Assembly: GCA_017475745.1 (NCBI GenBank)
Contig: JAFVEZ010000040.1
Coordinates: 1 to 34,847 of the forward strand
Direction: 5' to 3'
Origin: Selenomonadaceae bacterium
GTDB lineage: Bacteria; Bacillota; Negativicutes; Selenomonadales; Selenomonadaceae
DNA: 34,847 bases
The notes under the pieces were generated by a model. It worked only from the letters and a program-made list of their open reading frames with translations. It was not told the DNA's origin and did not search any database. Below, one piece after another: positions 1-7,758 of this stretch (its first letter is position 1; the number at the start of each line of letters is the position of its first letter). The translations under genes and the position numbers were made by a program.

Positions 1-215
1 AGTTGGGCAATCTTCTTCAGATTTCGCACAGTATAGTACAAGGTGCTATTGCCCGCAAGGAAAGCCGCGGCGGACATTCTCGCAGGGATTATCCTCAACG
101 TGATGATGTTAATTTCCTCAAGCATACTCTGATTTTCAAGAAAGACGGCGAATATCACACAGAATACAAAGATGTCGTCATTACTAAATATCAGCCGATG
201 GAAAGGAAGTATTGA
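1..215 (+). CDS. Fumarate reductase/succinate dehydrogenase flavoprotein subunit, C-terminal end (partial)
   Basis: The gene enters from the left edge; the reading frame starts at base 3 and ends with TGA at 213-215, so only about 70 C-terminal residues are visible. They include ARKESRGGHSRRDYPQRDD followed by a FLKHTLIF segment. That is the conserved capping/C-terminal region of SdhA/FrdA-type flavoproteins, where arginines near the dicarboxylate site lie in an ESRG-H-R-D-P-RDD pattern. The FAD domain and any N-terminal Tat signal lie outside the window. The stop overlaps the next start (TGAGATG), so the two genes are translationally coupled. Assignment to the flavoprotein family is firm. 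Whether the physiological direction is fumarate reduction or succinate oxidation cannot be read here. Confidence 0.9.
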   Translation, partial: LGNLLQISHSIVQGAIARKESRGGHSRRDYPQRDDVNFLKHTLIFKKDGEYHTEYKDVVITKYQPMERKY

Positions 216-216
216 G

Positions 217-1164
217 ATGGACGTTACACTTAAAGTACATCGTTTCGTTGAAGATAGAAAGTGGGTACAAGAATATAAAGTGCCTGTAACTGTTGGCATG
301 ACCGTGCTGGAAGCTCTCATAAATATCAAAGAAAAGCAAGACCCGACGCTGTTATTTACTTGCTCTTGCCGTTCAAGTATCTGTGGAGCCTGTGCCGTCA
401 GAGTTAATGGAAATGCGGAGCTTTCCTGTGAGATTCTCGTAGAAAATCTCTTGAAACGCTATAATACTGATACTTTGGAGATTGAACCGCTTGGCAACTT
501 CCGCGTCATTCGTGATCTCATTGTTGATTGGGATCCGAAATATGCCAGACTCAAAAAAATAAAGCCTGCCATGGAGCCGAAAGCAGAATTTTCACCGGAG
601 ACGGGTTGTAAACAATCGCCGGAAGAGTTTAACAAATACAAAAAATATGCCGGTTGCATTCTCTGTGGTTCCTGTGTCTCTGAATGTAACAAGAATGCGC
701 TTAACGAAAAGGATTTTCTTGATCCTTTTGTGTTCGTGAAAGCTGAAAAATTAGTAGCCGATTCGCGTGATCGTGATCCTAAAGCGCATTTGCAAGCCGT
801 ACAAGATGCCGGACTTTGGAGATGTTTTAATTGCCAGGAATGTACGGCAAAATGTCCTAAAGGTCTTGATCCTGCAGGAGCTATCGAAAAACTCAAAGAA
901 GCAACTTTCCGTATGAGGCTCAGTCAAGATGTTGGCGGTAAGCACGCTAAAGCGATTTATGATGATATTTCTGATTCGGGCATGCTGGACGAATCAAAAC
1001 TCAACATTAAGTCTGAAGGATTTATTATGGCTGGTCTTCGTCTGCCGATGGCATTGCGTCTTATGAATGTTGGGAAGATGAACCCGTTGGAATCTCACCC
1101 TGTAAATCCTGAAATTAATACCATAAGAGCTATTGTCAAGACGGCGGAAAAGGAGACTGAGTAA
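217..1164 (+). CDS. sdhB: Fumarate reductase/succinate dehydrogenase iron-sulfur subunit
   Basis: This 315-residue protein carries electrons between the flavoprotein and the quinone-side subunit. A plant-type 2Fe-2S domain comes first, with Cys 51, 56, 59 and 71 (CRSSICGAC, then SCEI). A two-cluster ferredoxin domain follows, with CILCGSCVSEC near residue 147 and CFNCQECTAKCPKG near 203. I start it at ATG 217, preceded by AAGGAAG, rather than at the in-frame ATG 172, which lies inside the flavoprotein gene and has no ribosome binding site. It is longer than a typical SdhB of about 240 residues. The extra C-terminal tail of about 80 residues resembles TfrB/MfrB-like enzymes that work with a CCG-domain subunit. 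The next gene supports that, starting one base after this stop. Confidence 0.93.
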   Translation: MDVTLKVHRFVEDRKWVQEYKVPVTVGMTVLEALINIKEKQDPTLLFTCSCRSSICGACAVRVNGNAELSCEILVENLLKRYNTDTLEIEPLGNFRVIRDLIVDWDPKYARLKKIKPAMEPKAEFSPETGCKQSPEEFNKYKKYAGCILCGSCVSECNKNALNEKDFLDPFVFVKAEKLVADSRDRDPKAHLQAVQDAGLWRCFNCQECTAKCPKGLDPAGAIEKLKEATFRMRLSQDVGGKHAKAIYDDISDSGMLDESKLNIKSEGFIMAGLRLPMALRLMNVGKMNPLESHPVNPEINTIRAIVKTAEKETE

Positions 1165-1165
1165 C

Positions 1166-2032
1166 ATGAAATATGCATTCTTCCCAGGTTGTGTCCTTAA
1201 AGGCGCAGCAGCAGAGGCTTATACTTCTATGCAAAAAGTTTGCGAGAAGATCGGCATTGAATTGGTGGAGATTGAAAATTGGACTTGCTGCGGAGCTTCT
1301 CATGCACAAGGTGTTAATGATTTAGCAGCTCTTGCCGTCAATGCTCGCAATATCTCTATCGCTGAACATATGGGACTGCCTATCATGACTGTCTGCAATA
1401 CTTGCACATTGCAACTGCGTACAGCGAAACACCGCTTGGACAGTGACGAAAAACTCAAAGAAAAAGTCAACGGTATTCTCAAAGAAGCAGGACACCCATA
1501 TCAGTATCAAGGCACTTCCGAGATCACGCACTTCCTGTGGGTTTTGGACAAGCACTCAGAATTGTTGAAAGATAAAGTTACAAGACCTTTGAGCGACTTG
1601 AAAGTTGCCGGTTATTATGGCTGCCACATTCTGCGTCCTCAAGAGATAATGGATTATGAAGATGGAAAACACCCTCAGTCTTTGGAGCGTTTAATTAAGA
1701 CTTTGGGTGCAAAGAGTGTAGAATTTTCCGCTAAACGTAAGTGCTGCGGTTTCCATGCACAACTGGCAGCAGAGCGCGATGTATTAACAGTTACAGGACA
1801 AATTGTAGACAGTGCAGACAAGGCACAAGCTGATGTTATAGTGACACCTTGCCCGCTTTGCCAAATGCAGCTTGATATGTACGAGCCGGAAGGGCGTGAA
1901 GCCGTCCATTCCAGGGCAGAAGTGCCAATCTTGCACCTGCAACAGTTAGTGGGTTTTGCACTTGGTATGTCTAAAAAAGATGTAGGGTTTGATCGCCACG
2001 TGTCTGCTCAAGAAAAACTCAAACTGGATTAG
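1166..2032 (+). CDS. sdhE: CCG-domain (HdrB-like) subunit of a class E-type fumarate reductase/succinate dehydrogenase
   Basis: This 288-residue protein carries two cysteine-rich CCG domains. The first has Cys in PGCVLKG, WTCCGASHAQG and CNTCTLQL; the second has YYGCHILRP, RKCCGFHAQL and CPLCQMQLDMY. This double CX(n)CCGX(m)CXXC arrangement is that of heterodisulfide reductase subunit B and of the E subunit of non-classical succinate:quinone reductases (SdhE, or MfrE of 8-methylmenaquinol:fumarate reductase). It replaces the haem-bearing SdhC/D membrane anchors. No transmembrane segment is evident, so membrane contact would be peripheral. It follows the iron-sulfur gene by one base with an AAAGGAG site and is probably in the same complex. 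A thiol:fumarate reductase-like role is an alternative. Confidence 0.87.
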   Translation: MKYAFFPGCVLKGAAAEAYTSMQKVCEKIGIELVEIENWTCCGASHAQGVNDLAALAVNARNISIAEHMGLPIMTVCNTCTLQLRTAKHRLDSDEKLKEKVNGILKEAGHPYQYQGTSEITHFLWVLDKHSELLKDKVTRPLSDLKVAGYYGCHILRPQEIMDYEDGKHPQSLERLIKTLGAKSVEFSAKRKCCGFHAQLAAERDVLTVTGQIVDSADKAQADVIVTPCPLCQMQLDMYEPEGREAVHSRAEVPILHLQQLVGFALGMSKKDVGFDRHVSAQEKLKLD

Positions 2033-2042
2033 AGGTGTTAAT

Positions 2043-2219
2043 ATGTTTGGCTTCGGAGTACCCGAACTGGTGTTGATTCTTGTGATTGGCTTAATGGTTT
2101 TCGGCCCAGGTAAATTGCCTTCTATTGGTCAAGCTGTTGGTCGCAGTATTCGTGAATTTAAGAGTGAAGTGATTGAAAAGCCGCAAGAGAATATCACAAT
2201 CAAAGAAGATAAAGTTTAA
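2043..2219 (+). CDS. tatA: Twin-arginine translocase protein TatA/E
   Basis: This short 58-residue protein has the full TatA pattern: an N-terminal hydrophobic helix beginning FGVPELVLILVIGLMVFG, the hinge FGPGKLP, then an amphipathic helix (SIGQAVGRSIREFKSEV) and a charged tail. TatA oligomers form the pore that moves folded, usually cofactor-bearing proteins across the inner membrane. The start at 2043 has AGAGGTG six bases upstream; an in-frame ATG at 1989 lies inside the previous gene and is rejected. It sits 10 bases behind the CCG-domain subunit, in the same transcription unit as the fumarate reductase. No tatC is in the window, so the rest of the translocase is elsewhere. Confidence 0.92.
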   Translation: MFGFGVPELVLILVIGLMVFGPGKLPSIGQAVGRSIREFKSEVIEKPQENITIKEDKV

Positions 2220-2234
2220 GTTGGGGGCAATATT

Positions 2235-3512
2235 TTGAATAGAATACATTTATCTATACTTGCCGGCGTGCTTGCTGCGGGTATTAGCAGTACAACATTT
2301 GCGGCGGCAAATCCATTCAGCGATGTGCCGGCCGGTCATTGGGCTTATGATGCAGTTACACAGCTTGCCGCCGAAGGCATTATTGAGGGTTATGGAGACG
2401 GAACTTACATTGGAAACCGCAACATCACCCGTTATGAAATGGCACAAATGATTGCAAAGGCAATGGCAAAGAATCCGGTTGGCACTGATAGGTCAAGAGA
2501 TTGGAATTTGAAAATGCTTGAAGCAGAGTTCGCTGATGAACTCAATAATCTTGGTGTTCGTGTAAGCAATCTTGAGAAGTATGCCGACAAGATGAAGTGG
2601 AAAGGCGAATTGCGCTATACTTATACGAGTGAACGCAAAGAACGTGCAAACGGATCTACGAATAAGTCAAACAAAGATGACTTGCTGTTTCGTTTTGAAC
2701 CGAAGGCCGAAGTCAATAAACACTGGTCTGTCAATGCTCGCATAGATGCAAAAGCTGATATGAGCAAAGATACTTCATCTGCTTTCAGTCTCAAGAGAGC
2801 CTGGGCGCAAGGTGACTATAATAATCTTACAGTTAAAGTCGGAAGACTGCCGGATACAGTGAAATACGATAAGGATATGATGTTCTTTAATGAACTATCC
2901 GGAGCAGAACTTGACATTGGAAATAAACCATTTACAGTTCAATTACGTGCAGGGCGTATCAGTTGGGATGAAACAAAGTTTAAAACGACGTTGACCAAAA
3001 ACAACGATGAAGGCGCAGCAAACTTCCAAAGTGCTGCATTAATCTATGAGCCTAGTAAATTGAATTTAGCCGCTGTCTATTATCATCTGACTGCTGATTG
3101 GTTTAAAAATGTAAATTACTCTGACGATGCTGACACAGACAAAGCGAATATCTGGGAAGTTGCAGGCGGTTATCGCTTCGATAAGAATGTTGCACTTGCC
3201 GGAGCATATGCCAATAATACAAGCGCAGATCATTACGATCATTCACATATGATTGAATTAGATTATAAAGGTGCTAAAGCAGCTAATCAAGGTTCATGGG
3301 GAGTTTATGCAGCTTATCGTTATCTTGGAGCAAATACTTCTATAGACCCAAATACAAATGGTGTCATGAACAATACCAAAGGTTGGGAGACTGGTTTCAA
3401 ATATATTCCTCTCAAGAATATTCAATTCCATGGCATTTATTTTAACGGCAAACAACTAAGTAACGACAGAGATACTTCAAAAATCTTTGGTCGTATACAG
3501 TGCTTCTTCTAA
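2235..3512 (+). CDS. ompM: OmpM-type porin with SLH domain
   Basis: This 425-residue outer-membrane protein has a signal peptide (about 1-24, ending TTFA). A single S-layer-homology domain follows (about 26-75: NPFSDVPAGHWAYDAVTQLA, then TRYEMAQMIAKAM). Next is a short helical linker (about 90-120) and a beta-strand-rich barrel ending in phenylalanine (RIQCFF), the usual BAM recognition feature. In Negativicutes the SLH domain of OmpM binds modified peptidoglycan and tethers the outer membrane, while the barrel forms a channel. The start is TTG 2235 with GGGGGC upstream; an ATG in another frame at 2260 gives only an unrelated short frame. It lies 15 bases after tatA and ends just before a terminator, so it may be read from the same operon. 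Confidence 0.9.
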   Translation: MNRIHLSILAGVLAAGISSTTFAAANPFSDVPAGHWAYDAVTQLAAEGIIEGYGDGTYIGNRNITRYEMAQMIAKAMAKNPVGTDRSRDWNLKMLEAEFADELNNLGVRVSNLEKYADKMKWKGELRYTYTSERKERANGSTNKSNKDDLLFRFEPKAEVNKHWSVNARIDAKADMSKDTSSAFSLKRAWAQGDYNNLTVKVGRLPDTVKYDKDMMFFNELSGAELDIGNKPFTVQLRAGRISWDETKFKTTLTKNNDEGAANFQSAALIYEPSKLNLAAVYYHLTADWFKNVNYSDDADTDKANIWEVAGGYRFDKNVALAGAYANNTSADHYDHSHMIELDYKGAKAANQGSWGVYAAYRYLGANTSIDPNTNGVMNNTKGWETGFKYIPLKNIQFHGIYFNGKQLSNDRDTSKIFGRIQCFF

Positions 3513-3542
3513 ATCGAGAAATAAATAAAGTTAATTGTTATA

Positions 3543-3566
3543 ACGCACCGTTTGGTGCGTATTTTA
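3543..3566 (+). terminator. Rho-independent terminator after ompM
   Basis: A perfect 7-bp stem ACGCACC / GGTGCGT with a GTTT loop is followed by ATTTTATT. It lies about 30 bases after the porin stop and closes the plus-strand operon before the convergent hook gene. Confidence 0.8.
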
Positions 3567-3610
3567 TTCTTCATCAAAAATTCCAGACTTCATGTTACAA
3601 ACTCAAAACA

Positions 3611-3659
3611 TCTTAAAAATGAAAAGAGCCTTCAGCAAACTTAAATTGCTCAAAGCTCT
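3611..3659 (-). terminator. Rho-independent terminator of the hook gene (minus strand)
   Basis: A 14-position stem (3625-3638 with 3646-3659, two mismatches, 7-base loop) lies 34 bases past the hook-gene stop. Read on the minus strand it is followed by a T-rich run (TTTTC, then ATTTTT). It is independent of the plus-strand terminator at 3543, so the two convergent units each have their own stop. Confidence 0.7.
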
Positions 3660-3692
3660 ATTATATGAACTTGTGTATTTATTTTAAATTAA

Positions 3693-5657
3693 TTATCTCT
3701 TCATGTTGACGAGAGTCTCAAGCATTTCGTCACCGACATTGATGATCTTGGAATTGGCTTGGAAGCCGCGCTGTGTGATAATCATCTCGGAGAACTCATT
3801 TGCAAGATCGACATTGGACATCTCAAGTGCAGAAGGTGTAACCGTGACACCAAGATCAGGAGCGGTCTTTATATTCGCCGAGCCGGAGTTGTTGGATTCT
3901 TGATAGAGACTGTTACCTGTCTTTGTAAGACCGGCAGGATTGACAAACTGAGCAACAGCGATTTGAGCCTCAAACTGCCGTTTGCCGTTCGTGTACGTGC
4001 CTGTGATTATACCCGAAGTATCGGCCGATACACTGCTCAATATACCGTATGGGTTGCCGTCAACACTTACAGGTTGTGCAGAAGAGCCACCTGTGTACTG
4101 CGTCAATGGGAAACTTGGATCATCGAAAACGATTGTTACACGGGTATCTTCCAACTGTCCTGTAGAGGAATTGTAGTAGTCAATCTTCTGATCGGCAGCA
4201 CCGTTCACAGGCGCAGTGGAGTAAGTTTGAGTATATCTCAACACCAGCATTGCTTTACCGGTATCTGTGTCGTCTTCCAAAAGTGTTGCAGTGGTGCCGC
4301 GAGATTTGGCCACATTTGGATTGTCTGCACCATCTCTTGCATGGCCACCTTTAGTAGTTGAAGTTGTAGAATCTGTAGCCTCTTCATCGTCTGTTGTTTC
4401 TTCTTCGCTGTCACCACTACCACTACTGACCGCCGTAGCTGCCAAGCTGTCAGGGTTACCACCCGAATAAGTGGGTACAGCAGCAGTGCCACCGCCGCCT
4501 TCTTCATCCGTATCGGTCTCTTCTGTATCTCCAGAGCCTGAAAGTTCTCCACCTGTTCTATGTCTAAGGTCAGAAAGTGTATCATCAGCAGTGCCTTTCT
4601 CTTGAACCAAGTGAGAATAAGAACCATCAGTGTTAAAGTAAATGTAAATCGGATCAGTCATGAATACGAGAGTACCATCGTCAAGTTTAATATTGGTTGC
4701 ACTCGGTGTGCTGGTATATGTTCCAGTAGCATCGGTGTAAGTGTAATTAGTATTTTTATCATATGCCAAGGATATTCTCCAGCAGAGCTTTTTGTCTCTA
4801 TTACCTGTAGAGGTTGTGGTGCTACCCTCTTCTTCATCAGTTGTTTCTTCATCTTCTGAAGAACTTGAAGTGCTACCATATTGTTCAGTGATATCTTCTT
4901 CAGGGCATCTTTCAATCAACATTGGTATTGAATGTGCTGTGCCAAGAGAATCATAAACAGAGACAATAGTAGAGATTGGCATACTATGACCTATGGTATA
5001 TGTTCCGACATCCGGAGCAACACTACTTGTACCATCGTCGAGTTGCACGGTGGTGTTTTTCTTAACATCGACTTCTACTAAAGCAGAATCGGTACCATTG
5101 ATAGAAGAGATCAGAGGTTCAGCAGCATTTAAGTTGCCAGAGAATCTCACCTGAGTAGTAGCAGCCGCTGGCATGGTCTTGCCCGCTGGAACTATAATAT
5201 CAGTAGGCAATGAGTTGGTGTTGAGTGAGCCGTTGACAGCATTCCAACCTTGAACTTTATAGCCGGAACCAGGTAATACATAGTAACCATTAGCATCATA
5301 TTCAAAAGCACCGTCACGAGTATAATAAGTGCTGTTGCCGTTCTTTACTACAAACAGACCGTTTCCACTGAGTGCAATATCGCTGTTTTTACCAGTAGCT
5401 TGCGGTGAGCCGTCAGTAAATATCAAGTCAACACTTCCAATTCCAACACCAAGACCAATTTGCTTAGGGTTAGTACCACCAATATTATCGGTTGGTGAAG
5501 CTGCACCCGCTTGGGTTTGAGAAAGCACATCTGCGAAAGTTACACGACTGGATTTAAAACCAACAGTGTTGATGTTAGCAATGTTATTTCCGATTACGTC
5601 CATTCGGGTTTGGTGAGACTTCAAACCTGATACGCCGGAAAACAAGGAACGCATCAT
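3693..5657 (-). CDS. flgE: Flagellar hook protein FlgE with acidic low-complexity inserts
   Basis: This 654-residue protein has the conserved N-terminus MMRSLFSGVSGLKSHQ, then MDVIGNNIANINTVGFKSS. The C-terminal block NVDLANEFSEMIITQRGFQA, then INVGDEMLETLVNMKR, is also conserved. Together these are the D0/D1 segments that pack into the hook. The core FlgE_D2 region lies between them. Three Ser/Thr/Asp/Glu-rich tracts interrupt the surface domains at about 259-286, 371-387 and 411-437. I start it at 5657 because AGAAGGAG lies 11 bases upstream; the longer frame to 5681 begins before that site. The protein is longer than the 400-residue enterobacterial FlgE. No other flagellar gene is adjacent, although a chemoreceptor at 30292 supports motility. 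Confidence 0.9.
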   Translation of the reverse strand: MMRSLFSGVSGLKSHQTRMDVIGNNIANINTVGFKSSRVTFADVLSQTQAGAASPTDNIGGTNPKQIGLGVGIGSVDLIFTDGSPQATGKNSDIALSGNGLFVVKNGNSTYYTRDGAFEYDANGYYVLPGSGYKVQGWNAVNGSLNTNSLPTDIIVPAGKTMPAAATTQVRFSGNLNAAEPLISSINGTDSALVEVDVKKNTTVQLDDGTSSVAPDVGTYTIGHSMPISTIVSVYDSLGTAHSIPMLIERCPEEDITEQYGSTSSSSEDEETTDEEEGSTTTSTGNRDKKLCWRISLAYDKNTNYTYTDATGTYTSTPSATNIKLDDGTLVFMTDPIYIYFNTDGSYSHLVQEKGTADDTLSDLRHRTGGELSGSGDTEETDTDEEGGGGTAAVPTYSGGNPDSLAATAVSSGSGDSEEETTDDEEATDSTTSTTKGGHARDGADNPNVAKSRGTTATLLEDDTDTGKAMLVLRYTQTYSTAPVNGAADQKIDYYNSSTGQLEDTRVTIVFDDPSFPLTQYTGGSSAQPVSVDGNPYGILSSVSADTSGIITGTYTNGKRQFEAQIAVAQFVNPAGLTKTGNSLYQESNNSGSANIKTAPDLGVTVTPSALEMSNVDLANEFSEMIITQRGFQANSKIINVGDEMLETLVNMKR

Positions 5658-5968
5658 AAAAATCACTACTCCTTCTGCCAATTAGAAATAATTGCCTTTG
5701 ACCATTCAAACAAACATTCCTAATTCATAATTAATCCGACGTTCCTTGTCGCAGTCTTTGATTGGAAATGCATCATCACTTCTAGTCAAAGAACGAGTTC
5801 CATTCGATTATTTTAATTTTTTAATTGTCTGTAAATTAGTTTTTGAAACTTACATTAACTATATCGAGATTTTAAAAGATTTACTTAAGTTTTTTAGTGA
5901 AATTTTTGACATCTTGTGCTATAATGCTTTTGTCTACTAAAATATTTTTGTTAAGGCAGGTGTTTTTT
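5658..5968. other. Intergenic stretch between divergent flgE and plsY
   Basis: These 311 very AT-rich bases hold the hook-gene ribosome binding site at the left end and the plsY promoter and ribosome binding site at the right end (5917-5961). I see no convincing coding frame, RNA structure or repeat in between. A clear flagellar sigma-28 promoter could not be identified. Confidence 0.5.
5917..5925 (+). promoter_or_regulatory. Extended -10 promoter for plsY
   Basis: TGC followed by TATAAT is a perfect extended -10 element, 44 bases before the plsY start. There is no good -35 at the normal distance; the TTGACA at 5906 is only 8 bases away. The expected transcript start near 5932 lies after the upstream in-frame ATG at 5897, which supports the start at 5969. 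Confidence 0.6.
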
Positions 5969-6559
5969 ATGGTTATTGTTGGTTGGATAATCGTTTTGAT
6001 TCTGAGCTATCTCATCGGTTCACTTCCAAGCGGTTTGATAGTCGGCCAGGCAGGTTGGAAGACTGATTTGAGAAAACGTGGCAGCGGAAACATTGGGGCA
6101 ACGAATGCTTGGCGAGTACTCGGTCCAAGAGCAGGTATGTTGGTATTTGCTATGGATTTCTTAAAGGGTGTCATTCCAGTTGTAATTGCCTCACATTTGG
6201 TCGGTACGCCTTGGTCGCTAGTGATGGCGGGCGGTATGGCATTGATAGGACACGTGGCGTCTATCTTCATTCAATTTAAAGGTGGTAAGGCTGTCGCTAC
6301 AGGCTTAGGTGTCATCACAGCCATGGTTCCTCAAGCCGCTATCATTACCTTCCTAATTTGGGTCTTGATTCTTATAGTGACTCGTTACGTATCACTTGCG
6401 TCAATCGTCGCTTCTCTCTTTGTACCACTTCAAATGGTAGTTTTACATTGTCCTGCTGAATTCTTTGGATTTGGTATCTTCTGCGCCTGCTTAATCATCT
6501 TGAGACACAAAGACAATATCCAGCGTCTACTTAATGGTACAGAGAATAAGATTCACTGA
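5969..6559 (+). CDS. plsY: Glycerol-3-phosphate acyltransferase PlsY
   Basis: This 196-residue polytopic inner-membrane protein transfers the acyl group from acyl-phosphate (made by PlsX) to glycerol-3-phosphate, the first step of phospholipid synthesis. Signature segments are SYLIGSLPSG, KRGSGNIGATNAWRVLG, a D-F-L-K-G segment, and FKGGKAVATGLGV. These match the three cytoplasmic-loop motifs of PlsY. The protein ends RHKDNIQRLLNGTENKI, also typical. The ATG at 5969 has GGCAGGTG six bases upstream; the longer frame from 5897 would start before the promoter. Length is normal for the family. It stands alone, followed by a terminator. Confidence 0.95.
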   Translation: MVIVGWIIVLILSYLIGSLPSGLIVGQAGWKTDLRKRGSGNIGATNAWRVLGPRAGMLVFAMDFLKGVIPVVIASHLVGTPWSLVMAGGMALIGHVASIFIQFKGGKAVATGLGVITAMVPQAAIITFLIWVLILIVTRYVSLASIVASLFVPLQMVVLHCPAEFFGFGIFCACLIILRHKDNIQRLLNGTENKIH

Positions 6560-6613
6560 TCCCAGATATCATTTTGGTAACTTAGTTTCGATTCTTCTAT
6601 CGCTTAACTGAAT

Positions 6614-6655
6614 AATCTTGAGACTAATTTTACCTATGTCTCGAGATTTTTTATT
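6614..6655 (+). terminator. Rho-independent terminator after plsY
   Basis: An 11-bp stem (6614-6624 with 6638-6648, one T-G pair) is followed by TTTTTTATTT. It separates plsY from the tRNA promoter. Confidence 0.8.
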
Positions 6656-6709
6656 TCCTCTACTATTATTCTTAATTAACAGGCTATTAAAATAAAAATG
6701 AAAAAAATA

Positions 6710-6738
6710 TTGCATACCAAAAACTTTTGTGATATACT
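6710..6738 (+). promoter_or_regulatory. Promoter of tRNA-Pro
   Basis: TTGCAT, a 17-base spacer and TATACT give a near-consensus housekeeping promoter. The predicted start falls about 3 bases before the mature tRNA 5' end, so little 5' leader would need trimming. Confidence 0.75.
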
Positions 6739-6747
6739 ATCGTCAGT

Positions 6748-6824
6748 CGGGACGTGGCGCAGCTTGGTAGCGCACTTTCTTGGGGTGGAAGGGGTCGTGA
6801 GTTCAAATCTCATCGTTCCGACCA
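6748..6824 (+). tRNA. tRNA-Pro (anticodon GGG)
   Basis: The 77-base cloverleaf is complete. The acceptor is CGGGACG with CGTTCCG (one G-T pair) and the discriminator A plus an encoded CCA. The D stem is GCGC/GCGC, the anticodon stem CTTTC/GGAAG, and the T arm GTGAG-TTCAAAT-CTCAT. The loop TTGGGGT places GGG at 6782-6784, which reads CCC and CCU proline codons. It is flanked by its own promoter and terminator and is a stand-alone tRNA gene. Confidence 0.95.
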
Positions 6825-6857
6825 TTAGTTTGTAATTAATTTGTTGATATATATTTG

Positions 6858-6885
6858 AACTCGCTAAAGGCGGGTTTATTTTTTA
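6858..6885 (+). terminator. Rho-independent terminator after tRNA-Pro
   Basis: A 7-bp stem AACTCGC / GCGGGTT (one T-G pair) with loop TAAAG is followed by TATTTTTTA, 34 bases past the tRNA 3' end. Confidence 0.75.
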
Positions 6886-6915
6886 GGTAAAATTTTTAAT
6901 GATACAGGTGATGTA

Positions 6916-7515
6916 ATGGAACAAATTTCACAGACCTTTTTAACATTCATTGATCAATTCGGATACTTGGCAGTGATAATCCTAATGGCAATGGAAAATG
7001 CCTGTATACCAATTCCAAGTGAGTTGATTTTAGGCTTTGCGGGTTATTTGATATTTGCAGAGCGAATGACCTTCACGGGTGCTATTATCGCCGGAATGGT
7101 AGGCGGTATGCTCGGATCAATCTTTGCTTATTGGGTTGGACACTCAAAGGGCAGAGAATTTGTTGATAAGTATGGCAAATACTTCTTCATTAAAAAATCG
7201 CATGTCGATTTGGCACAGCGTTGGTTTGACAAATATGGCATAAAAGCTGTCTTTTTCAGCAGAATGTTGCCTGTCGTTAGAACCTTTATCTCATTGCCTG
7301 CAGGGTTCGCTCACGTCAACCTCAAACAATTTCTATTTTATACCTTCATCGGATCGCTTCCTTGGACAGCTCTAATTTTATTTGCTGGAATGAAACTAGG
7401 CGAGAGCTGGAAATACCTTTTAGAAGTCGGCCATGAAGCCAGTATCGCCTTTGTAGTTATAGTGATATTAATAATTCTTGTTTGGTACATTAGAAAAAAG
7501 AAGCGCACCAAATAA
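6916..7515 (+). CDS. DedA/SNARE-associated family membrane protein
   Basis: This 199-residue protein has four to five hydrophobic segments. It carries the DedA hallmarks ENACIPIPSELILGFAGYL near the N-terminus and FFSRMLPVVRTFISLPAG in the second half, the region holding the conserved Arg residues. Two re-entrant helices are expected. DedA proteins act in polyprenyl-phosphate or phospholipid translocation and help keep proton motive force and envelope integrity; the exact substrate of this one cannot be told from sequence. The start has AGGTGATG seven bases upstream. The C-terminus is a basic tail (IRKKKRTK). It follows the tRNA terminator, so it needs its own promoter, which I could not identify clearly. 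Confidence 0.9.
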   Translation: MEQISQTFLTFIDQFGYLAVIILMAMENACIPIPSELILGFAGYLIFAERMTFTGAIIAGMVGGMLGSIFAYWVGHSKGREFVDKYGKYFFIKKSHVDLAQRWFDKYGIKAVFFSRMLPVVRTFISLPAGFAHVNLKQFLFYTFIGSLPWTALILFAGMKLGESWKYLLEVGHEASIAFVVIVILIILVWYIRKKKRTK

Positions 7516-7516
7516 G

Positions 7517-7758
7517 GCTTTTGAGAGTTTTATTAAAATAAGATTAGAAAATCTATGAAATTTTTCATCTAATTTTAATCTTCTTCTAAAGATTTTTTTG
7601 GAAAAACGTGTTACAATTCGACCTGTAAAAAAAATATAAATTATCCACACTTTATTAAACGCTTTTGCGGCTCGCCAGTCGTCAAAAGGTTTAATCAACA
7701 CCATTGATCTCACCAATCAATGGTGTTCTGTAACAAAGAAATAAAAGCTTTTGAGAGT
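7517..7758. repeat. 12-base direct repeat GCTTTTGAGAGT
   Basis: Exact copies lie at 7517-7528, just after the dedA stop, and at 7747-7758, at the base of hairpin C. A shorter related copy, GCTTTTGCGG, is at 7661. Each CTCACCA hairpin is also followed by ACAAAG (7733 and 7789). The segments 7661-7738 and 7747-7794 look like diverged copies of one unit. Confidence 0.5.
7609..7617 (+). promoter_or_regulatory. Extended -10 element upstream of the candidate small RNA
   Basis: TGT followed by TACAAT matches an extended -10 (TGn plus a one-mismatch TATAAT). No good -35 is seen. The start point would be near 7624, ahead of the three hairpins. Confidence 0.45.

Noticed and set aside
3759..4361. 200-codon plus-strand frame antisense to flgE
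   Set aside because: It is the mirror of the hook gene's codon use; no ribosome site and no recognisable domain.
4347..4880. Repeated CTTCTTCATC-type segments taken first for a CRISPR or VNTR array
   Set aside because: They are the codons of acidic tracts within the intact flgE frame, not regularly spaced repeats.
5860..5890. Minus-strand TCGATAT with upstream TAAA-like bases, resembling a sigma-28 flagellar promoter for flgE
   Set aside because: Spacing and -35 match are poor and it lies about 200 bases before the gene.
5906..5925. Perfect TTGACA upstream of TATAAT before plsY
   Set aside because: The spacer is only 8 bases, far from 16-18, so it cannot serve as the -35; the extended -10 explains the promoter better.
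5746..5940. 64-codon plus-strand frame between flgE and plsY
   Set aside because: No ribosome binding site, AT-rich composition without protein character, and it overlaps the plsY promoter.
7468..7716. An 82-codon minus-strand frame overlapping the dedA end and the hairpin region
   Set aside because: No ribosome binding site, it runs antisense through dedA, and its sequence is explained by the hairpins and AT-rich spacer.
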